NCBI GenBank assembly: GCA_913057215.1
Contig: CAJXNQ010000002.1
Span: 1 to 64,000 of the forward strand
Reading direction: 5' to 3'
DNA length: 64,000 bases
Origin: an uncultured Gammaproteobacteria bacterium
Lineage (GTDB): Bacteria > Pseudomonadota > Gammaproteobacteria > Pseudomonadales > Litorivicinaceae
The notes beneath the pieces were generated by a model, which did not search any database, was not told where the DNA came from, and saw only the letters and a list, made by a program, of their open reading frames with translations. Shown piece after piece: positions 20,144 to 30,048 of this stretch. The first letter of the stretch is position 1. Each line of letters begins with the position of its first letter. The translations under genes and the position numbers were made by a program.

Positions 20144-20653
20144 TTAAAAGCCTTCGGTGGATGTAAAGAGTCCCACCTTTAAGTCGGTCGCATGATAGAT
20201 TGCACGCCCATCAACACGCACCACACCATCACCAAGCCCCATGACGAGCGAGCGTGCAATTAAACGCTTCATGTCAATTTCATAGGTGACCTTTTTCGAG
20301 GTCGGAAGAATTTGGCCTGTGAACTTGACTTCACCCACGCCAAGCGCCCGCCCGCGTCCAGGGTGGCCACTCCATCCCAGAAAAAAGCCGACCAACTGCC
20401 ACATCGCATCGAGTCCCAGACAACCTGGCATCACGGGATCACCAGGGAAGTGGCAATCGAAAAACCAAAGATCTGGAACAATATCGAGCTCAGCGACCAT
20501 ATGACCCTTGCCGTGTGCCCCGCCGTCGGCTGTGATCGTCGTAATGCGATCCATCATCAGCATATTTGGCGCCGGCAGTTTGGCGTTGCCCTCGCCGAAC
20601 ATCTCGCCGTGCGCGCAGGCCAGTAACTCATCCTTGTTGTATTGGTTTTGCAT
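20144..20653 (-). CDS. fabA: 3-hydroxydecanoyl-ACP dehydratase/isomerase
   Basis: FabA dehydrates 3-hydroxydecanoyl-ACP and isomerises the trans-2 to the cis-3 product, the entry to unsaturated fatty acids. It is 169 residues. The hot-dog fold active site [23 protein letters not shown] carries the catalytic His, and a second conserved Asp lies in [17 protein letters not shown] ribosome site precedes the ATG. First gene of the operon. The 182-base region to the fumarase start contains both divergent promoters, but I could not identify a FabR/FadR-type operator. Confidence 0.96.
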   Translation of the reverse strand: MQNQYNKDELLACAHGEMFGEGNAKLPAPNMLMMDRITTITADGGAHGKGHMVAELDIVPDLWFFDCHFPGDPVMPGCLGLDAMWQLVGFFLGWSGHPGRGRALGVGEVKFTGQILPTSKKVTYEIDMKRLIARSLVMGLGDGVVRVDGRAIYHATDLKVGLFTSTEGF

Positions 20654-20835
20654 TCATCCTCACGGCTTCGTTGCCACCACGTTAAACCGACAATGATATC
20701 AGAATACAGGAATTGCTTCGCATCGTGTGCGCACTCGGTGCGAAAAACTCTGCACCTTTCGATGCAGTCCAAAGACAGTGCGGTTCTGATAAGCTCTCAC
20801 CGCCTATATATGCTGACCATGATAAGGATCCTGTG

Positions 20836-22350
20836 ATGACACTGATTCGTGCTGACCATGTGATTGACAGTGTTGCAGACGCGCTGCAATTCATCTCCTA
20901 CTACCACCCGCTCGATTTTATTCAGGCTGTGAACTCGGCCTATGAGCGAGAAGAATCGCAGGCGGCGCGTGATGCACTTGCACAAATTCTCATCAATTCG
21001 AGAATGTCGGCCATGGGTCGGCGTCCAATCTGCCAAGACACCGGAATCGTGACGGTCTTTGTCAAAGTCGGAATGCAAGTGCAGTGGGATGATTCAGGGA
21101 TGTCACTCAGCGATATGATTAACGAAGGTGTCCGAAGAGCCTATACGCATCCGGATAACGTGCTGAGAGCCTCGATCTTGGCAGATCCCGCCGGTGCTCG
21201 GAAGAATACAGGTGACAATACACCAGCCGTGATTCACTACGAGGTCGTGCCTGGAAACACCTTGGATATTCAGGTGGCAGCCAAGGGTGGTGGGTCTGAG
21301 AATAAATCGAAAATGGTGATGCTCAATCCGTCGGATTCGATTGTCGATTGGGTGGTGAAGACGGTTCCAACCATGGGTGCCGGTTGGTGCCCCCCGGGTA
21401 TGCTTGGCATCGGCATTGGTGGGACGGCTGAAAAGGCAGCTGTGATGGCTAAAGAGTCATTGATGGAGCCCGTTGATATCCATGTGCTCAAAGCACGTGG
21501 TCCTGCAAATGCAACCGAAGAATTGCGGCTCGAGATTTTTGAGGCCGTGAATAACCTGGGCATCGGTGCGCAGGGTTTGGGTGGCTTAACGACTGTGCTG
21601 GATGTCAAAGTCAAAGACTACCCAACGCACGCTGCCTCAAAGCCCGTGGCCATGATTCCGAACTGTGCGGCGACTCGACATGCACACTTCGTATTGGATG
21701 GAAGTGGCCCGGCGCTGCAACAGGCACCGTCCTTGGAAGACTGGCCAGAAATCACATGGGATGCGGGCCCGACAGCGCGGCGCGTCAATCTCGATACGCT
21801 CACCCACGAAGACGTAATGTCTTGGCAGCCAGGGGAAACACTTCTCTTGAATGGCACCATGCTGACTGGGCGCGATGCGGCGCATAAGCGGATTTGTGAC
21901 ATGCTCAATCAGGGTGAGTCTTTGCCGGTCGATCTCAAAGGCAAGTTGATTTATTACGTCGGCCCAGTGGATCCGGTGCGTGACGAGGTGGTCGGCCCGG
22001 CCGGCCCAACGACTGCGACTCGGATGGACAAATTTACAGAGCAGGTGCTCTCGGAAACCGGATTGTTTGCCATGGTTGGCAAGGCTGAGCGCGGACCTGC
22101 AGCGATTGATGCCATTAAAAAGCACAAAGCAGCTTACTTGATGGCAGTCGGGGGAGCTGCCTACCTCGTCGCTCAAGCCATCAAGCGGTCTCGGATTGTG
22201 GCCTTCGAAGATCTCGGGATGGAGGCGATTCACGAGTTTGTGGTTGAGGACATGCCGGTGACCGTGGCTGTCGATTCACAGGGCACGAGTGTGCATCAGA
22301 CAGGCCCGGCCGAGTGGGCTCAAAAAATCGCAGCCAAACAGATCGCTTAA
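20836..22350 (+). CDS. Class I (iron-sulfur) fumarate hydratase
   Basis: Interconverts fumarate and malate using a labile [4Fe-4S] cluster. From ATG 20836 (AAGGATCC upstream) the protein is 504 residues, normal for the single-chain FumA/FumB type. Three candidate cluster cysteines are seen: PICQDTG (C66), IPNCAATRH and HKRICDML. The C-terminal beta domain has YYVGPVDPVRDEVVGPAGPT. The frame is open upstream to 20713, but that part has no homology. A TATATA lies at 20805-20810. The stop shares a TTAA with the stop of the convergent dehydrogenase gene. Confidence 0.93.
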   Translation: MTLIRADHVIDSVADALQFISYYHPLDFIQAVNSAYEREESQAARDALAQILINSRMSAMGRRPICQDTGIVTVFVKVGMQVQWDDSGMSLSDMINEGVRRAYTHPDNVLRASILADPAGARKNTGDNTPAVIHYEVVPGNTLDIQVAAKGGGSENKSKMVMLNPSDSIVDWVVKTVPTMGAGWCPPGMLGIGIGGTAEKAAVMAKESLMEPVDIHVLKARGPANATEELRLEIFEAVNNLGIGAQGLGGLTTVLDVKVKDYPTHAASKPVAMIPNCAATRHAHFVLDGSGPALQQAPSLEDWPEITWDAGPTARRVNLDTLTHEDVMSWQPGETLLLNGTMLTGRDAAHKRICDMLNQGESLPVDLKGKLIYYVGPVDPVRDEVVGPAGPTTATRMDKFTEQVLSETGLFAMVGKAERGPAAIDAIKKHKAAYLMAVGGAAYLVAQAIKRSRIVAFEDLGMEAIHEFVVEDMPVTVAVDSQGTSVHQTGPAEWAQKIAAKQIA

Positions 22351-23411
22351 CGGCCGATTGCATCCACGATGGCTTGTGTGCAAACGGCCGTCGTGGCTTC
22401 ACCACCCAAGTCTCGGGTTTTGACATCCGTTGATCCGGTAAGCACGCTCTCGATGGCATGCTCGATGATTTGGCTCGCCTCTGTTTCACCAAGATGCTCG
22501 AGCATCATGGCCATGGTCCAAATGGCTGCAATCGGATTTGCGACGCCAAGACCTGCAATATCAGGCGCTGAGCCATGAACGGGCTCAAACATGGATGGAT
22601 AGCGTCCTTCGGGGTTGATGTTCGCCGAAGGCGCGATACCGATCGATCCGGCAACAGCAGGGCCGAGATCACTGAGAATGTCGCCGAACAAATTAGAACC
22701 AACGACGACGTCAAACCAGTCGGGGTGCAGCACAAAGTGCGCAGTCAAGATGTCGATGTGGTATTGGTCGGTTTTGATATCCGGGTGCTCAGCGCTGATG
22801 GCTTGGAATCGCTCATCCCAAAACGGCATGGAGTGCATGATCCCATTTGATTTTGTTGCTGAAGTCACGTGTTTTCCACGTGTTGCGGCCAGCTCGAATG
22901 CATAGCGGAGAATCCGATCGGTGCCGTGGCGTGTGAAGATGGATTCTTGAATCACGGTTTCGCGGTCGGTGCCTGCGTAGAGTCGGCCACCGGCCTCGGA
23001 GTACTCGCCCTCACAGTTTTCTCGAACAACCACGAAGTCGATGTCTTCGGGGCCGCGGCCCGCCAGTGGTGAGGTGATTCCGTGAAGGAGTCTCACAGGG
23101 CGGATATTGGCGTACTGATCAAACGCTCGGCGAATTGGAATTAAAAGCCCCCACAACGACACATGATCCGGCACGTCAGGCCATCCAACAGCCCCCAAAT
23201 AGATGGCATCAAAATCAGCCAGCTGTGTCAGCCCATCGTGAGGCATCATTGCACCGGTTTCTGCGAAGGTTTGGCATGACCACGGGAATTCGGTGAATTC
23301 AAGGCTGAACCCACAGACGGCGGCGACTTTTTGGCCAACGGCAACCCCGGCAGGAATCACTTCCTGACCGATTCCGTCACCCGGGATTGAAGCGAGATGA
23401 TATGTCTTCAT
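22347..23411 (-). CDS. Tartrate/D-malate dehydrogenase family protein
   Basis: 354 residues of the beta-decarboxylating dehydrogenase superfamily (isocitrate, isopropylmalate, tartrate and D-malate dehydrogenases). It starts MKTYHLASIPGDGIGQEV. The LWGLLIPIRRAFDQYANIRPVR and FVVVRENCEGEYSEAGG segments match the TtuC/DmlA subgroup, in which D-malate or tartrate is oxidised and decarboxylated with NAD and divalent metal. The catalytic Tyr is replaced in this subgroup context by the HGTDRI stretch, and the Lys/Asp metal site is in DILTAHFVLHPDWFDVVVG. It is convergent with fumarase and shares 4 bases of stop codons, which links malate chemistry at this locus. The exact substrate is not determined by sequence alone. 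Confidence 0.85.
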   Translation of the reverse strand: MKTYHLASIPGDGIGQEVIPAGVAVGQKVAAVCGFSLEFTEFPWSCQTFAETGAMMPHDGLTQLADFDAIYLGAVGWPDVPDHVSLWGLLIPIRRAFDQYANIRPVRLLHGITSPLAGRGPEDIDFVVVRENCEGEYSEAGGRLYAGTDRETVIQESIFTRHGTDRILRYAFELAATRGKHVTSATKSNGIMHSMPFWDERFQAISAEHPDIKTDQYHIDILTAHFVLHPDWFDVVVGSNLFGDILSDLGPAVAGSIGIAPSANINPEGRYPSMFEPVHGSAPDIAGLGVANPIAAIWTMAMMLEHLGETEASQIIEHAIESVLTGSTDVKTRDLGGEATTAVCTQAIVDAIGR

Positions 23412-23453
23412 GATAGCCTTTATGATGTTGTGATGAGCAATTGAGGAGCGTGT

Positions 23454-23717
23454 ATGGCCTTACCTATTCCAGAGCGTTGGCAGATCCTTCAGCGCGATTC
23501 CGTTGAAATGTTGTCACGGGAATTTCGGTTTGACAATTTTTCAAATGCCATGGCCTTTGCATCCCGTGTCGGTGAAGCGGCCGATGCTGCCGATCATCAC
23601 CCAGAAATCACAGTCTCTTGGGGAAGCGTTCGAGTGCTTTGGTGGTCACATGACGCAGGTGGTGTGACTGAGCGAGATATATCGCTTGCAGAGGCCACTG
23701 ATCGACTGTATGAGTAG
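23454..23717 (+). CDS. 4a-hydroxytetrahydrobiopterin dehydratase (pterin carbinolamine dehydratase)
   Basis: 87 residues of the PCD/DCoH family, which recycles the 4a-hydroxy-pterin made by phenylalanine hydroxylase. The signature AADAADHHPEITVSWGSVRV contains the catalytic HH pair, and the C-terminal TERDISLAEATDRL helix is typical. No phenylalanine hydroxylase is present in the window, so the partner enzyme must lie elsewhere, or the protein has the assembly-type role noted for free-standing PCDs. Divergent from the dehydrogenase at 22347-23411. Confidence 0.85.
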   Translation: MALPIPERWQILQRDSVEMLSREFRFDNFSNAMAFASRVGEAADAADHHPEITVSWGSVRVLWWSHDAGGVTERDISLAEATDRLYE

Positions 23718-23753
23718 CGCGCATTGGGGACGTGATGTCCGAGGAGGTGTTGC

Positions 23754-24809
23754 GTGCGAATCGCGTTTTTGGTTGCAGATTGGGCAGATCTGACGCCTGG
23801 TAAAAGCTCAACACTTGCGATGATTCGAGAGTCCGCCTCACGCAATCATTCTGTGTATGTCATCTATCCCCGCAATCTGACAGTGCGTGACAATGTTGCC
23901 TACGGATTTGCGCGTCGTGTGCAGACCGAGGGCAAGGTGTCGGATTCGGTGGCCTCGTTTTATAAAAAAGCGGTGTTGTCGGAAAAAATGCTGCCGTTAC
24001 ATTCTTTCGATGCGATTTTTGTGAGGCGCGACCCGCCACTGGATCCCATCGTTTTGAACTTTCTCGATTCGATTAAAGCAGAAACGGTGGTTTTGAACGA
24101 TGTGGATGGGATCCGCAAAGCCAACAATAAAATCTACACCACCAGCTTTCACACCGTGGGGTCGGAGTATCTGCCGGAAACCTACGTTTCAAAGAATAAA
24201 GATTACTTAAAGCGCATCATTCGGGAGTCAGATCGGAGCCGTTGGATCTTGAAACCACTTGATGGCTCGGGTGGACGCGGCGTGATTTTGCTCGAAACTC
24301 AAGCGCAGGGCTCTTTGAACTCGCTCCTTGATTTTTATATCGACACCAATCACGGACAAAGCAATTACGTGGTGCTGCAAGAGTATCTCGAGGCGGCCGA
24401 AGAAGGTGATATTCGCGTCTTGATGCTCGGCGGAAAATCCATCGGCGCCTATCAACGACGGCCGGCAAGTGACGATATTCGAGCCAACATCCACGCTGGA
24501 GCGACCGCGCACAAGGTGACATTGTCAGATGAGCAGACGCGATTGCTCCATAAGATTGGTCCGCAACTGATGGCCGATGGACTCCATTTCGTGGGACTGG
24601 ATTTGATTGGCAATAAGCTGCTTGAGGTGAACGTATTGAACCCAGGCGGGATCACCAATATCAATCGATTAAATCGACTGAAGCTCGAGCGCAAAGTGAT
24701 TGATTATGTCGAACAAATGGTGGATGCCCGCCATGCGAAGCGCTCAGAGCTCGAGCTACGTCTCACTCAGATCTCTGAACTCAGGCGACAGCTCGATCAG
24801 TCGGTTTAG
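23754..24809 (+). CDS. Glutathione synthetase-like ATP-grasp enzyme
   Basis: 351 residues, longer than the usual GshB (about 316). The N-terminal domain (MRIAFLVADWADLTPGKSST) has the GshB layout. The ATP-grasp domain shows RWILKPLDGSGGRGVILLE, VLQEYLEAAEEGDIRVLML and the metal-binding LEVNVLNPGGITNINRL near the C-terminus. The last ~25 residues are an added charged, probably coiled helix (KRSELELRLTQISELRRQL). It could be true glutathione synthetase or a related peptide ligase. Translation starts at GTG 23754 with GAGGAGG-type spacing upstream. Its stop overlaps the convergent acuI stop by 4 bases (TTAG). Confidence 0.8.
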   Translation: MRIAFLVADWADLTPGKSSTLAMIRESASRNHSVYVIYPRNLTVRDNVAYGFARRVQTEGKVSDSVASFYKKAVLSEKMLPLHSFDAIFVRRDPPLDPIVLNFLDSIKAETVVLNDVDGIRKANNKIYTTSFHTVGSEYLPETYVSKNKDYLKRIIRESDRSRWILKPLDGSGGRGVILLETQAQGSLNSLLDFYIDTNHGQSNYVVLQEYLEAAEEGDIRVLMLGGKSIGAYQRRPASDDIRANIHAGATAHKVTLSDEQTRLLHKIGPQLMADGLHFVGLDLIGNKLLEVNVLNPGGITNINRLNRLKLERKVIDYVEQMVDARHAKRSELELRLTQISELRRQLDQSV

Positions 24810-25798
24810 GCGTTCACATCAATGAGGATGCGTCCAGCCACTTGATTGTCGATCAGTTGATGGGCTGTCTGCTGGATCGCCTCAAGTCCAATCATGCGAG
24901 TGCTTGCGTCGAGCTGTTCGGGTGTGACGTTTTCAGACAACAATTGCCAGGCTCGATCGCGTGTCGCGCGAGGTGCGTGGACTGAATCGACGCCCTGCAA
25001 GCGGATGTTTCGCAAAATAAAGGGAAAGACGGTGGTGTTGAGCTGGAAACCGCTGGCATTTCCAGTGGCGGCGATGACACCGTTGTATTGAATCTGTGCG
25101 ATCAGTGTGGCGAGAGTTTGGCCGCCGACTGTATCAATGGCACCGGCAAAACGTGTGGATTCAAGGGGTTTGGGGTCACGTGCAAAGTCATCACGCGCGA
25201 GTATTTCTGAGGCGCCGAGGGCTTTCAGCCGATCATGCTCGGAATCTCTTCCGGTGATGGCATGCACTTCATAACCAAGTGTGGATAACACGGTGGTTGC
25301 GATTCCACCGACACCGCCGCCGGCACCGGACACAGCAATGGGGCCGTCTGCCGGCTTTAATTCCGAATCAAGCAGTGCAAGCACACACAGCATGCCTGTT
25401 AAACCACCGGTCCCAAACTGCATGGCGCTTCGGCTCGTCAACGCCTTGGGTGTTTTGACCAGATAGGAACCCGGCACGCGGACCTGTTCTGCCATGCCAC
25501 CGGTGTGGGTCTCGCCGACTCCGTGCCCAGTCAGAATCACATGTTCTCCGGGTGAGAAATCTGGGTCGTCAGATGACAAGACCACACCCGCGGCATCGAT
25601 TCCAGGAATCATCGGAAAATCGCGAATGATCTTGCCCTTGCCGGTGATTGCGAGCGCATCTTTGTAGTTGAGAGAGCTGAACTCGTTGGCGATAAGGACA
25701 TTTCCGGTACTCAGCGCCTCCTGTTCGAGTGTTTCAATCTGAACGTCTGGAACCTTGGTGTCAGTCTGATGCAGTCGGAGTGCGCGAAATGAGCTCAT
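24806..25798 (-). CDS. acuI: Acryloyl-CoA reductase AcuI/YhdH-type MDR oxidoreductase
   Basis: 330 residues of the zinc-free medium-chain reductase family that includes AcuI and YhdH, NADPH-dependent reducers of acryloyl-CoA to propionyl-CoA. NYKDALAITGKGKIIRDFPMIPGIDAAG is the family hallmark. The Rossmann loop SGAGGGVGGIATTVLSTLGY and TGGMAEQVRV are also present. Acryloyl-CoA detoxification is important when DMSP or acrylate is degraded in marine bacteria. It has its own Shine-Dalgarno (AAGGAC) and a palindrome in its promoter region. It lies downstream of the phasin terminator, so it is a separate unit next to the PHA genes. Confidence 0.88.
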   Translation of the reverse strand: MSSFRALRLHQTDTKVPDVQIETLEQEALSTGNVLIANEFSSLNYKDALAITGKGKIIRDFPMIPGIDAAGVVLSSDDPDFSPGEHVILTGHGVGETHTGGMAEQVRVPGSYLVKTPKALTSRSAMQFGTGGLTGMLCVLALLDSELKPADGPIAVSGAGGGVGGIATTVLSTLGYEVHAITGRDSEHDRLKALGASEILARDDFARDPKPLESTRFAGAIDTVGGQTLATLIAQIQYNGVIAATGNASGFQLNTTVFPFILRNIRLQGVDSVHAPRATRDRAWQLLSENVTPEQLDASTRMIGLEAIQQTAHQLIDNQVAGRILIDVNA

Positions 25799-25823
25799 GG
25801 GGATCGTCCTTTGTTATTGGACT

Positions 25824-25838
25824 CTCCATGGTATGGAG
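25824..25838. promoter_or_regulatory. Palindrome in the acuI upstream region
   Basis: CTCCAT-GGT-ATGGAG is a perfect inverted repeat with a three-base centre, located 26-40 bases upstream of the acuI start. The size and position suit an operator; no protein can be assigned. On the plus strand it is followed by TTTTT, so a weak terminator is an alternative reading. Confidence 0.3.
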
Positions 25839-25847
25839 TTTTTGGCA

Positions 25848-25878
25848 AAAAAAAAGAGGAACCGAAGTTCCTCTTTTT
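25848..25878 (-). terminator. UUCG-tetraloop terminator of the phasin gene
   Basis: On the minus strand AAGAGGAAC-TTCG-GTTCCTCTT forms a 9-base-pair stem closed by the very stable C(UUCG)G tetraloop, followed by nine T. It lies 25 bases after the phasin stop and is a textbook intrinsic terminator. The same hairpin would also work on the plus strand. Confidence 0.92.
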
Positions 25879-25903
25879 CAGATGCGCGAGTTGTCAGGGC
25901 ACA

Positions 25904-26269
25904 TTAGTGCTTTGTGACAGACTCCATTGCACCTTTGACGATGTTTGATGCTTCGTCACGGCTTTTCACAAGTGTCTCTTGTGAAGATTTTGCCGCGTCG
26001 ATCAAACGTGCTTGCAAGCCCTGGAGGTATGACTTCTGAGATTCAACAGCTGACGCCATGTCCTTCTCAGATGACAGTGCTTTCGCCTGCTCCATTGCGC
26101 CTTCAACCAGCTCTTTGACCAGTGCAGTTTGCTGCTCAACCAACGATTCAACCGTTGACTTGTTGATCTCAAACAGATCAGTCATTGGCTTCATAGCAGT
26201 TTCGTAAGACTTGGTGTCAAACATCTGCTTCATGTTGCTCTGCATTTCTTCAATCATTTTTGCGTACAT
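25904..26269 (-). CDS. Phasin family protein (PHA granule coat)
   Basis: Phasins coat polyhydroxyalkanoate granules. From ATG 26269 the protein is 121 residues, almost entirely helical and rich in Q, K, A and E with no cysteine. The pattern MFDTKSYETAMKPMTDLFEINKSTVESLVEQQTALV is typical of the small phasin family near phaC. A GTG at 26278 is also in frame, but AAGGAG lies eight bases before the ATG and almost touches the GTG, so ATG is chosen. The upstream gap carries a promoter and three candidate PhaR palindromes. Confidence 0.9.
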   Translation of the reverse strand: MYAKMIEEMQSNMKQMFDTKSYETAMKPMTDLFEINKSTVESLVEQQTALVKELVEGAMEQAKALSSEKDMASAVESQKSYLQGLQARLIDAAKSSQETLVKSRDEASNIVKGAMESVTKH

Positions 26270-26292
26270 GGGATTCACTCCTTTTCAACAAT

Positions 26293-26369
26293 TTGTGCGG
26301 TGCACAAGGTATGGAGTAAAGATAGCATGTTGCAGTGCAACGTCAACACTTTTTTGTGCATCGCACCAA
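26293..26369. promoter_or_regulatory. Three PhaR-type palindromes upstream of the phasin gene
   Basis: Within 77 bases there are TTGTGC-GGT-GCACAA (26293-26307), GTTGCA-G-TGCAAC (26329-26341) and GTGC-ATC-GCAC (26356-26366, flanked by T/A runs). TGC-rich palindromes of this kind are the reported targets of PhaR repressors in other PHA producers. phaR itself ends only 8 bases away. The middle palindrome sits inside the phasin promoter (next entry). Assignment to PhaR is inference from location and motif type. Confidence 0.6.
26319..26346 (-). promoter_or_regulatory. Promoter of the phasin gene
   Basis: On the minus strand, TTGACG (26346-26341) and TATCTT (26324-26319) are separated by 16 bases. 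The palindrome GTTGCACTGCAAC fills most of the spacer, so a bound repressor would block RNA polymerase. Confidence 0.6.
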
Positions 26370-26377
26370 AAAAAGAA

Positions 26378-26827
26378 TCAGTCTTTGGTCTTAGTCTGAT
26401 TCCCCAGCATCGATTGGGACATTGATTCCCACAGTTTCAAATTATCTTCCGTCATTTTTTGCATCATACCGATGGGCGTTGCGCCAATGACTGAGCGCAT
26501 TTGATCCTGCATCACTTCTTGTTGATTTAAGAAAAATGAGATGGATTGTTCGAGGAAGTGGGCCATATTGGTCTGCATACCGGAGCCGTAGAAACGAATT
26601 AGGTGTTGCAACACTTCATTGGTGAGGACGTGTTCACCGGCATCATTTTCCTGCTCCATGATGATCTGCAAGAGAATTGAGCGCGTGAGATCCTCCCCCG
26701 TTTTTGAGTCCACTACACGGAAACGCTCATGCCCGAGAACCAGATCGCGCACGTTATCAATCGTCACATAGCAGCTTTGTGAGGTGTCATACAGCCGTCT
26801 GTTGGGGTATTTTTTCAGAGTACGCAT
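26378..26827 (-). CDS. phaR: Polyhydroxyalkanoate synthesis repressor PhaR
   Basis: 149 residues. PhaR binds PHA granules and represses phasin genes until polymer appears. The N-terminal DNA-binding domain begins RTLKKYPNRRLYDTSQSCYVT, the almost invariant PhaR start, and continues VVDSKTGEDLTRSILLQII. The C-terminal part (about 75-149) is the PHB-accumulation-associated region, rich in M, Q and F (FLEQSISFFLNQQEVM). It is between the phasin gene and divergent phaC. Confidence 0.95.
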   Translation of the reverse strand: MRTLKKYPNRRLYDTSQSCYVTIDNVRDLVLGHERFRVVDSKTGEDLTRSILLQIIMEQENDAGEHVLTNEVLQHLIRFYGSGMQTNMAHFLEQSISFFLNQQEVMQDQMRSVIGATPIGMMQKMTEDNLKLWESMSQSMLGNQTKTKD

Positions 26828-26855
26828 GATGCTGCCTTGTTATGTTGAAACTATA

Positions 26856-26873
26856 TATCGGACTGTACCGATA
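26856..26873. promoter_or_regulatory. Palindrome between phaR and phaC
   Basis: TATCGG-ACTGTA-CCGATA is a perfect inverted repeat with a six-base centre in the 81-base divergent gap. It differs from the TGC-type sites near the phasin gene, so it may serve another regulator or overlap a promoter (CTATATAT lies at its left edge). Confidence 0.35.
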
Positions 26874-26908
26874 AAATCGGCTCATCGCAAAAGGACACGA
26901 GGCCTAAG

Positions 26909-28507
26909 TTGCAAGGATTACAAGGGTTTGACCCAGAGCACACCGAATGGATGCAGGTTTGGCTGAAACGCCTCGCCGATGAGCATGCGTTGTTGACCTT
27001 TATGGATCCGTCACCAGTTGCCGAGTTATCACAGGCGCTGACTGCACTGGCGAGCAACGATCCGGCACGGTTTCAGAGTCTGCAATCCGATGTCTTGCCC
27101 CAGATGTTGTCCGCCTTCATTCGCACCGATGCGACCGATGAGGACTGGCTGTCGTTGATGGATCAATGCATCGCAGCGCTCCCTGAGGTTGAAGATTTTG
27201 ATCGCAGTCGGGTGCTGTGGTTGATTCGCCAGCTCCAAGATTCTGGTCGTCTTGTCGAGCGTGTCCGGACCATGCTCGAGACCAAGTCCGTGAACCTTGA
27301 GCAGGGGATCCGACACTGGCAAGAAGACATTGTGGCCGGCGCAGTCCTTCCAGACACCTTAAGACCCGAGACCTTTCGCCTTGGCGAGACCTTGGCGACC
27401 ACGCCAGGGGATGTGGTTTTTGAAAATCAGTTATTTCAGTTGATTCAGTACCGCCCGAGTACACCCGCCGTCGCTGAACACCCCATGCTGTTGGTCCCAG
27501 CCTTTGTGAATCGGTACTACATCTTGGATCTGTCGCCCGAGATGTCGATGGTGCGTTGGTTGGTTAGCCAAGGCCACACGGTCTTCCTGATCAGTTGGGT
27601 CAATCCCGATGCAGGTCTTGCCAATTATGATGTCACCCATTATGTGCTCGATGGCGTATTGGCAGCACTGGATCAAATGGATCGGATGCTCAACGGTCAA
27701 CCTGTTCAGTTGGTGGGGTATTGCGCCGGTGGTGTGCTTGCAAGCATTGCGGCGGCCTGGCTTGCTACGCGTGGTGAGCAGCGTATTGTCTCGCTCACAT
27801 TGTTGACGACCTTATTAGATTATTCAGATGCAGGGCCGCTGGGCGATCTTGTGACTGAGTCCTCCGTTGATGCCCTGACTCAACCGCTTGAGACACTGGG
27901 GTATCTGCCTGCTGAACTGCTCTTACGCACCTTCGCAAGCCTTCGGCCAACCGATCTCATGTTCGCGCGCGGGCTCCATTCGTATATTCTGGGTGAGCGT
28001 CACAAGCCGTTACCGTTATTGCATTGGCTGGGTGATGGGACGCGCACGCCTGCTGCGCTGGTGTTGTGGATTTTAAAGTCTTTATATCTTGAGAATCGAC
28101 TGATTGATGGCGAGCCGCTCATCATTGCCGGTCAATCAATTGACCTGTCTAAATTGGACATTCCTGTGTTCTTGTTCGCCTGTCAGAACGATGAGATTGC
28201 GCCATGGGCCAGTGCAATGCGCATTGCGGATGTATTCAGCGGGCCTGTGACCTGCGTGCTTGGCCAAGGTGGGCATAATTCGGGAGTCGTTTGTCCTCCC
28301 GATTCGGCACGCTACGATCATTTTCGAATGGATGGTAAACAGCCGACTGATCTGGACCGCGCGCTTCACGTCAAAGGCAGTTGGTGGAACAGTTGGTTGG
28401 CGTTTCTGACAGAGACTCAGGGCCAAGCGTCTGTACCTCCAGCGCCCGGTGGCGGTCTCCGTCCTGTATTGGAGCCCGCCCCCGGTCGCTACGTCCGGCA
28501 GCGTTGA
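26909..28507 (+). CDS. phaC: Class I polyhydroxyalkanoate synthase
   Basis: PhaC polymerises (R)-3-hydroxyacyl-CoA into PHA. It is 532 residues, a little short for class I (about 560-590), with a trimmed N-terminus. The alpha/beta-hydrolase core has the PHA synthase lipase box GYCAGG (nucleophile Cys, about residue 273), the Asp in ACQNDEIAPW and the His in GQGGHNSGVV. VPAFVNRYYILDLSP and FLISWVNPD are also class I motifs. The start is TTG 26909 with GGACACGAGG upstream; no better ATG exists. Divergent from phaR. Its TGA abuts the convergent mmsA stop with no gap. Confidence 0.93.
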   Translation: MQGLQGFDPEHTEWMQVWLKRLADEHALLTFMDPSPVAELSQALTALASNDPARFQSLQSDVLPQMLSAFIRTDATDEDWLSLMDQCIAALPEVEDFDRSRVLWLIRQLQDSGRLVERVRTMLETKSVNLEQGIRHWQEDIVAGAVLPDTLRPETFRLGETLATTPGDVVFENQLFQLIQYRPSTPAVAEHPMLLVPAFVNRYYILDLSPEMSMVRWLVSQGHTVFLISWVNPDAGLANYDVTHYVLDGVLAALDQMDRMLNGQPVQLVGYCAGGVLASIAAAWLATRGEQRIVSLTLLTTLLDYSDAGPLGDLVTESSVDALTQPLETLGYLPAELLLRTFASLRPTDLMFARGLHSYILGERHKPLPLLHWLGDGTRTPAALVLWILKSLYLENRLIDGEPLIIAGQSIDLSKLDIPVFLFACQNDEIAPWASAMRIADVFSGPVTCVLGQGGHNSGVVCPPDSARYDHFRMDGKQPTDLDRALHVKGSWWNSWLAFLTETQGQASVPPAPGGGLRPVLEPAPGRYVRQR

Positions 28508-30010
<1,503 letters not shown>

Positions 30011-30048
30011 GGTCGCTCCTTAAAAATAATTTTCACAGAGTAAATCGG

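Noticed and set aside
21637-22233. 198-residue reverse-strand ORF opposite fumarase
   Set aside because: Antisense to a conserved enzyme; no homology-like motif.
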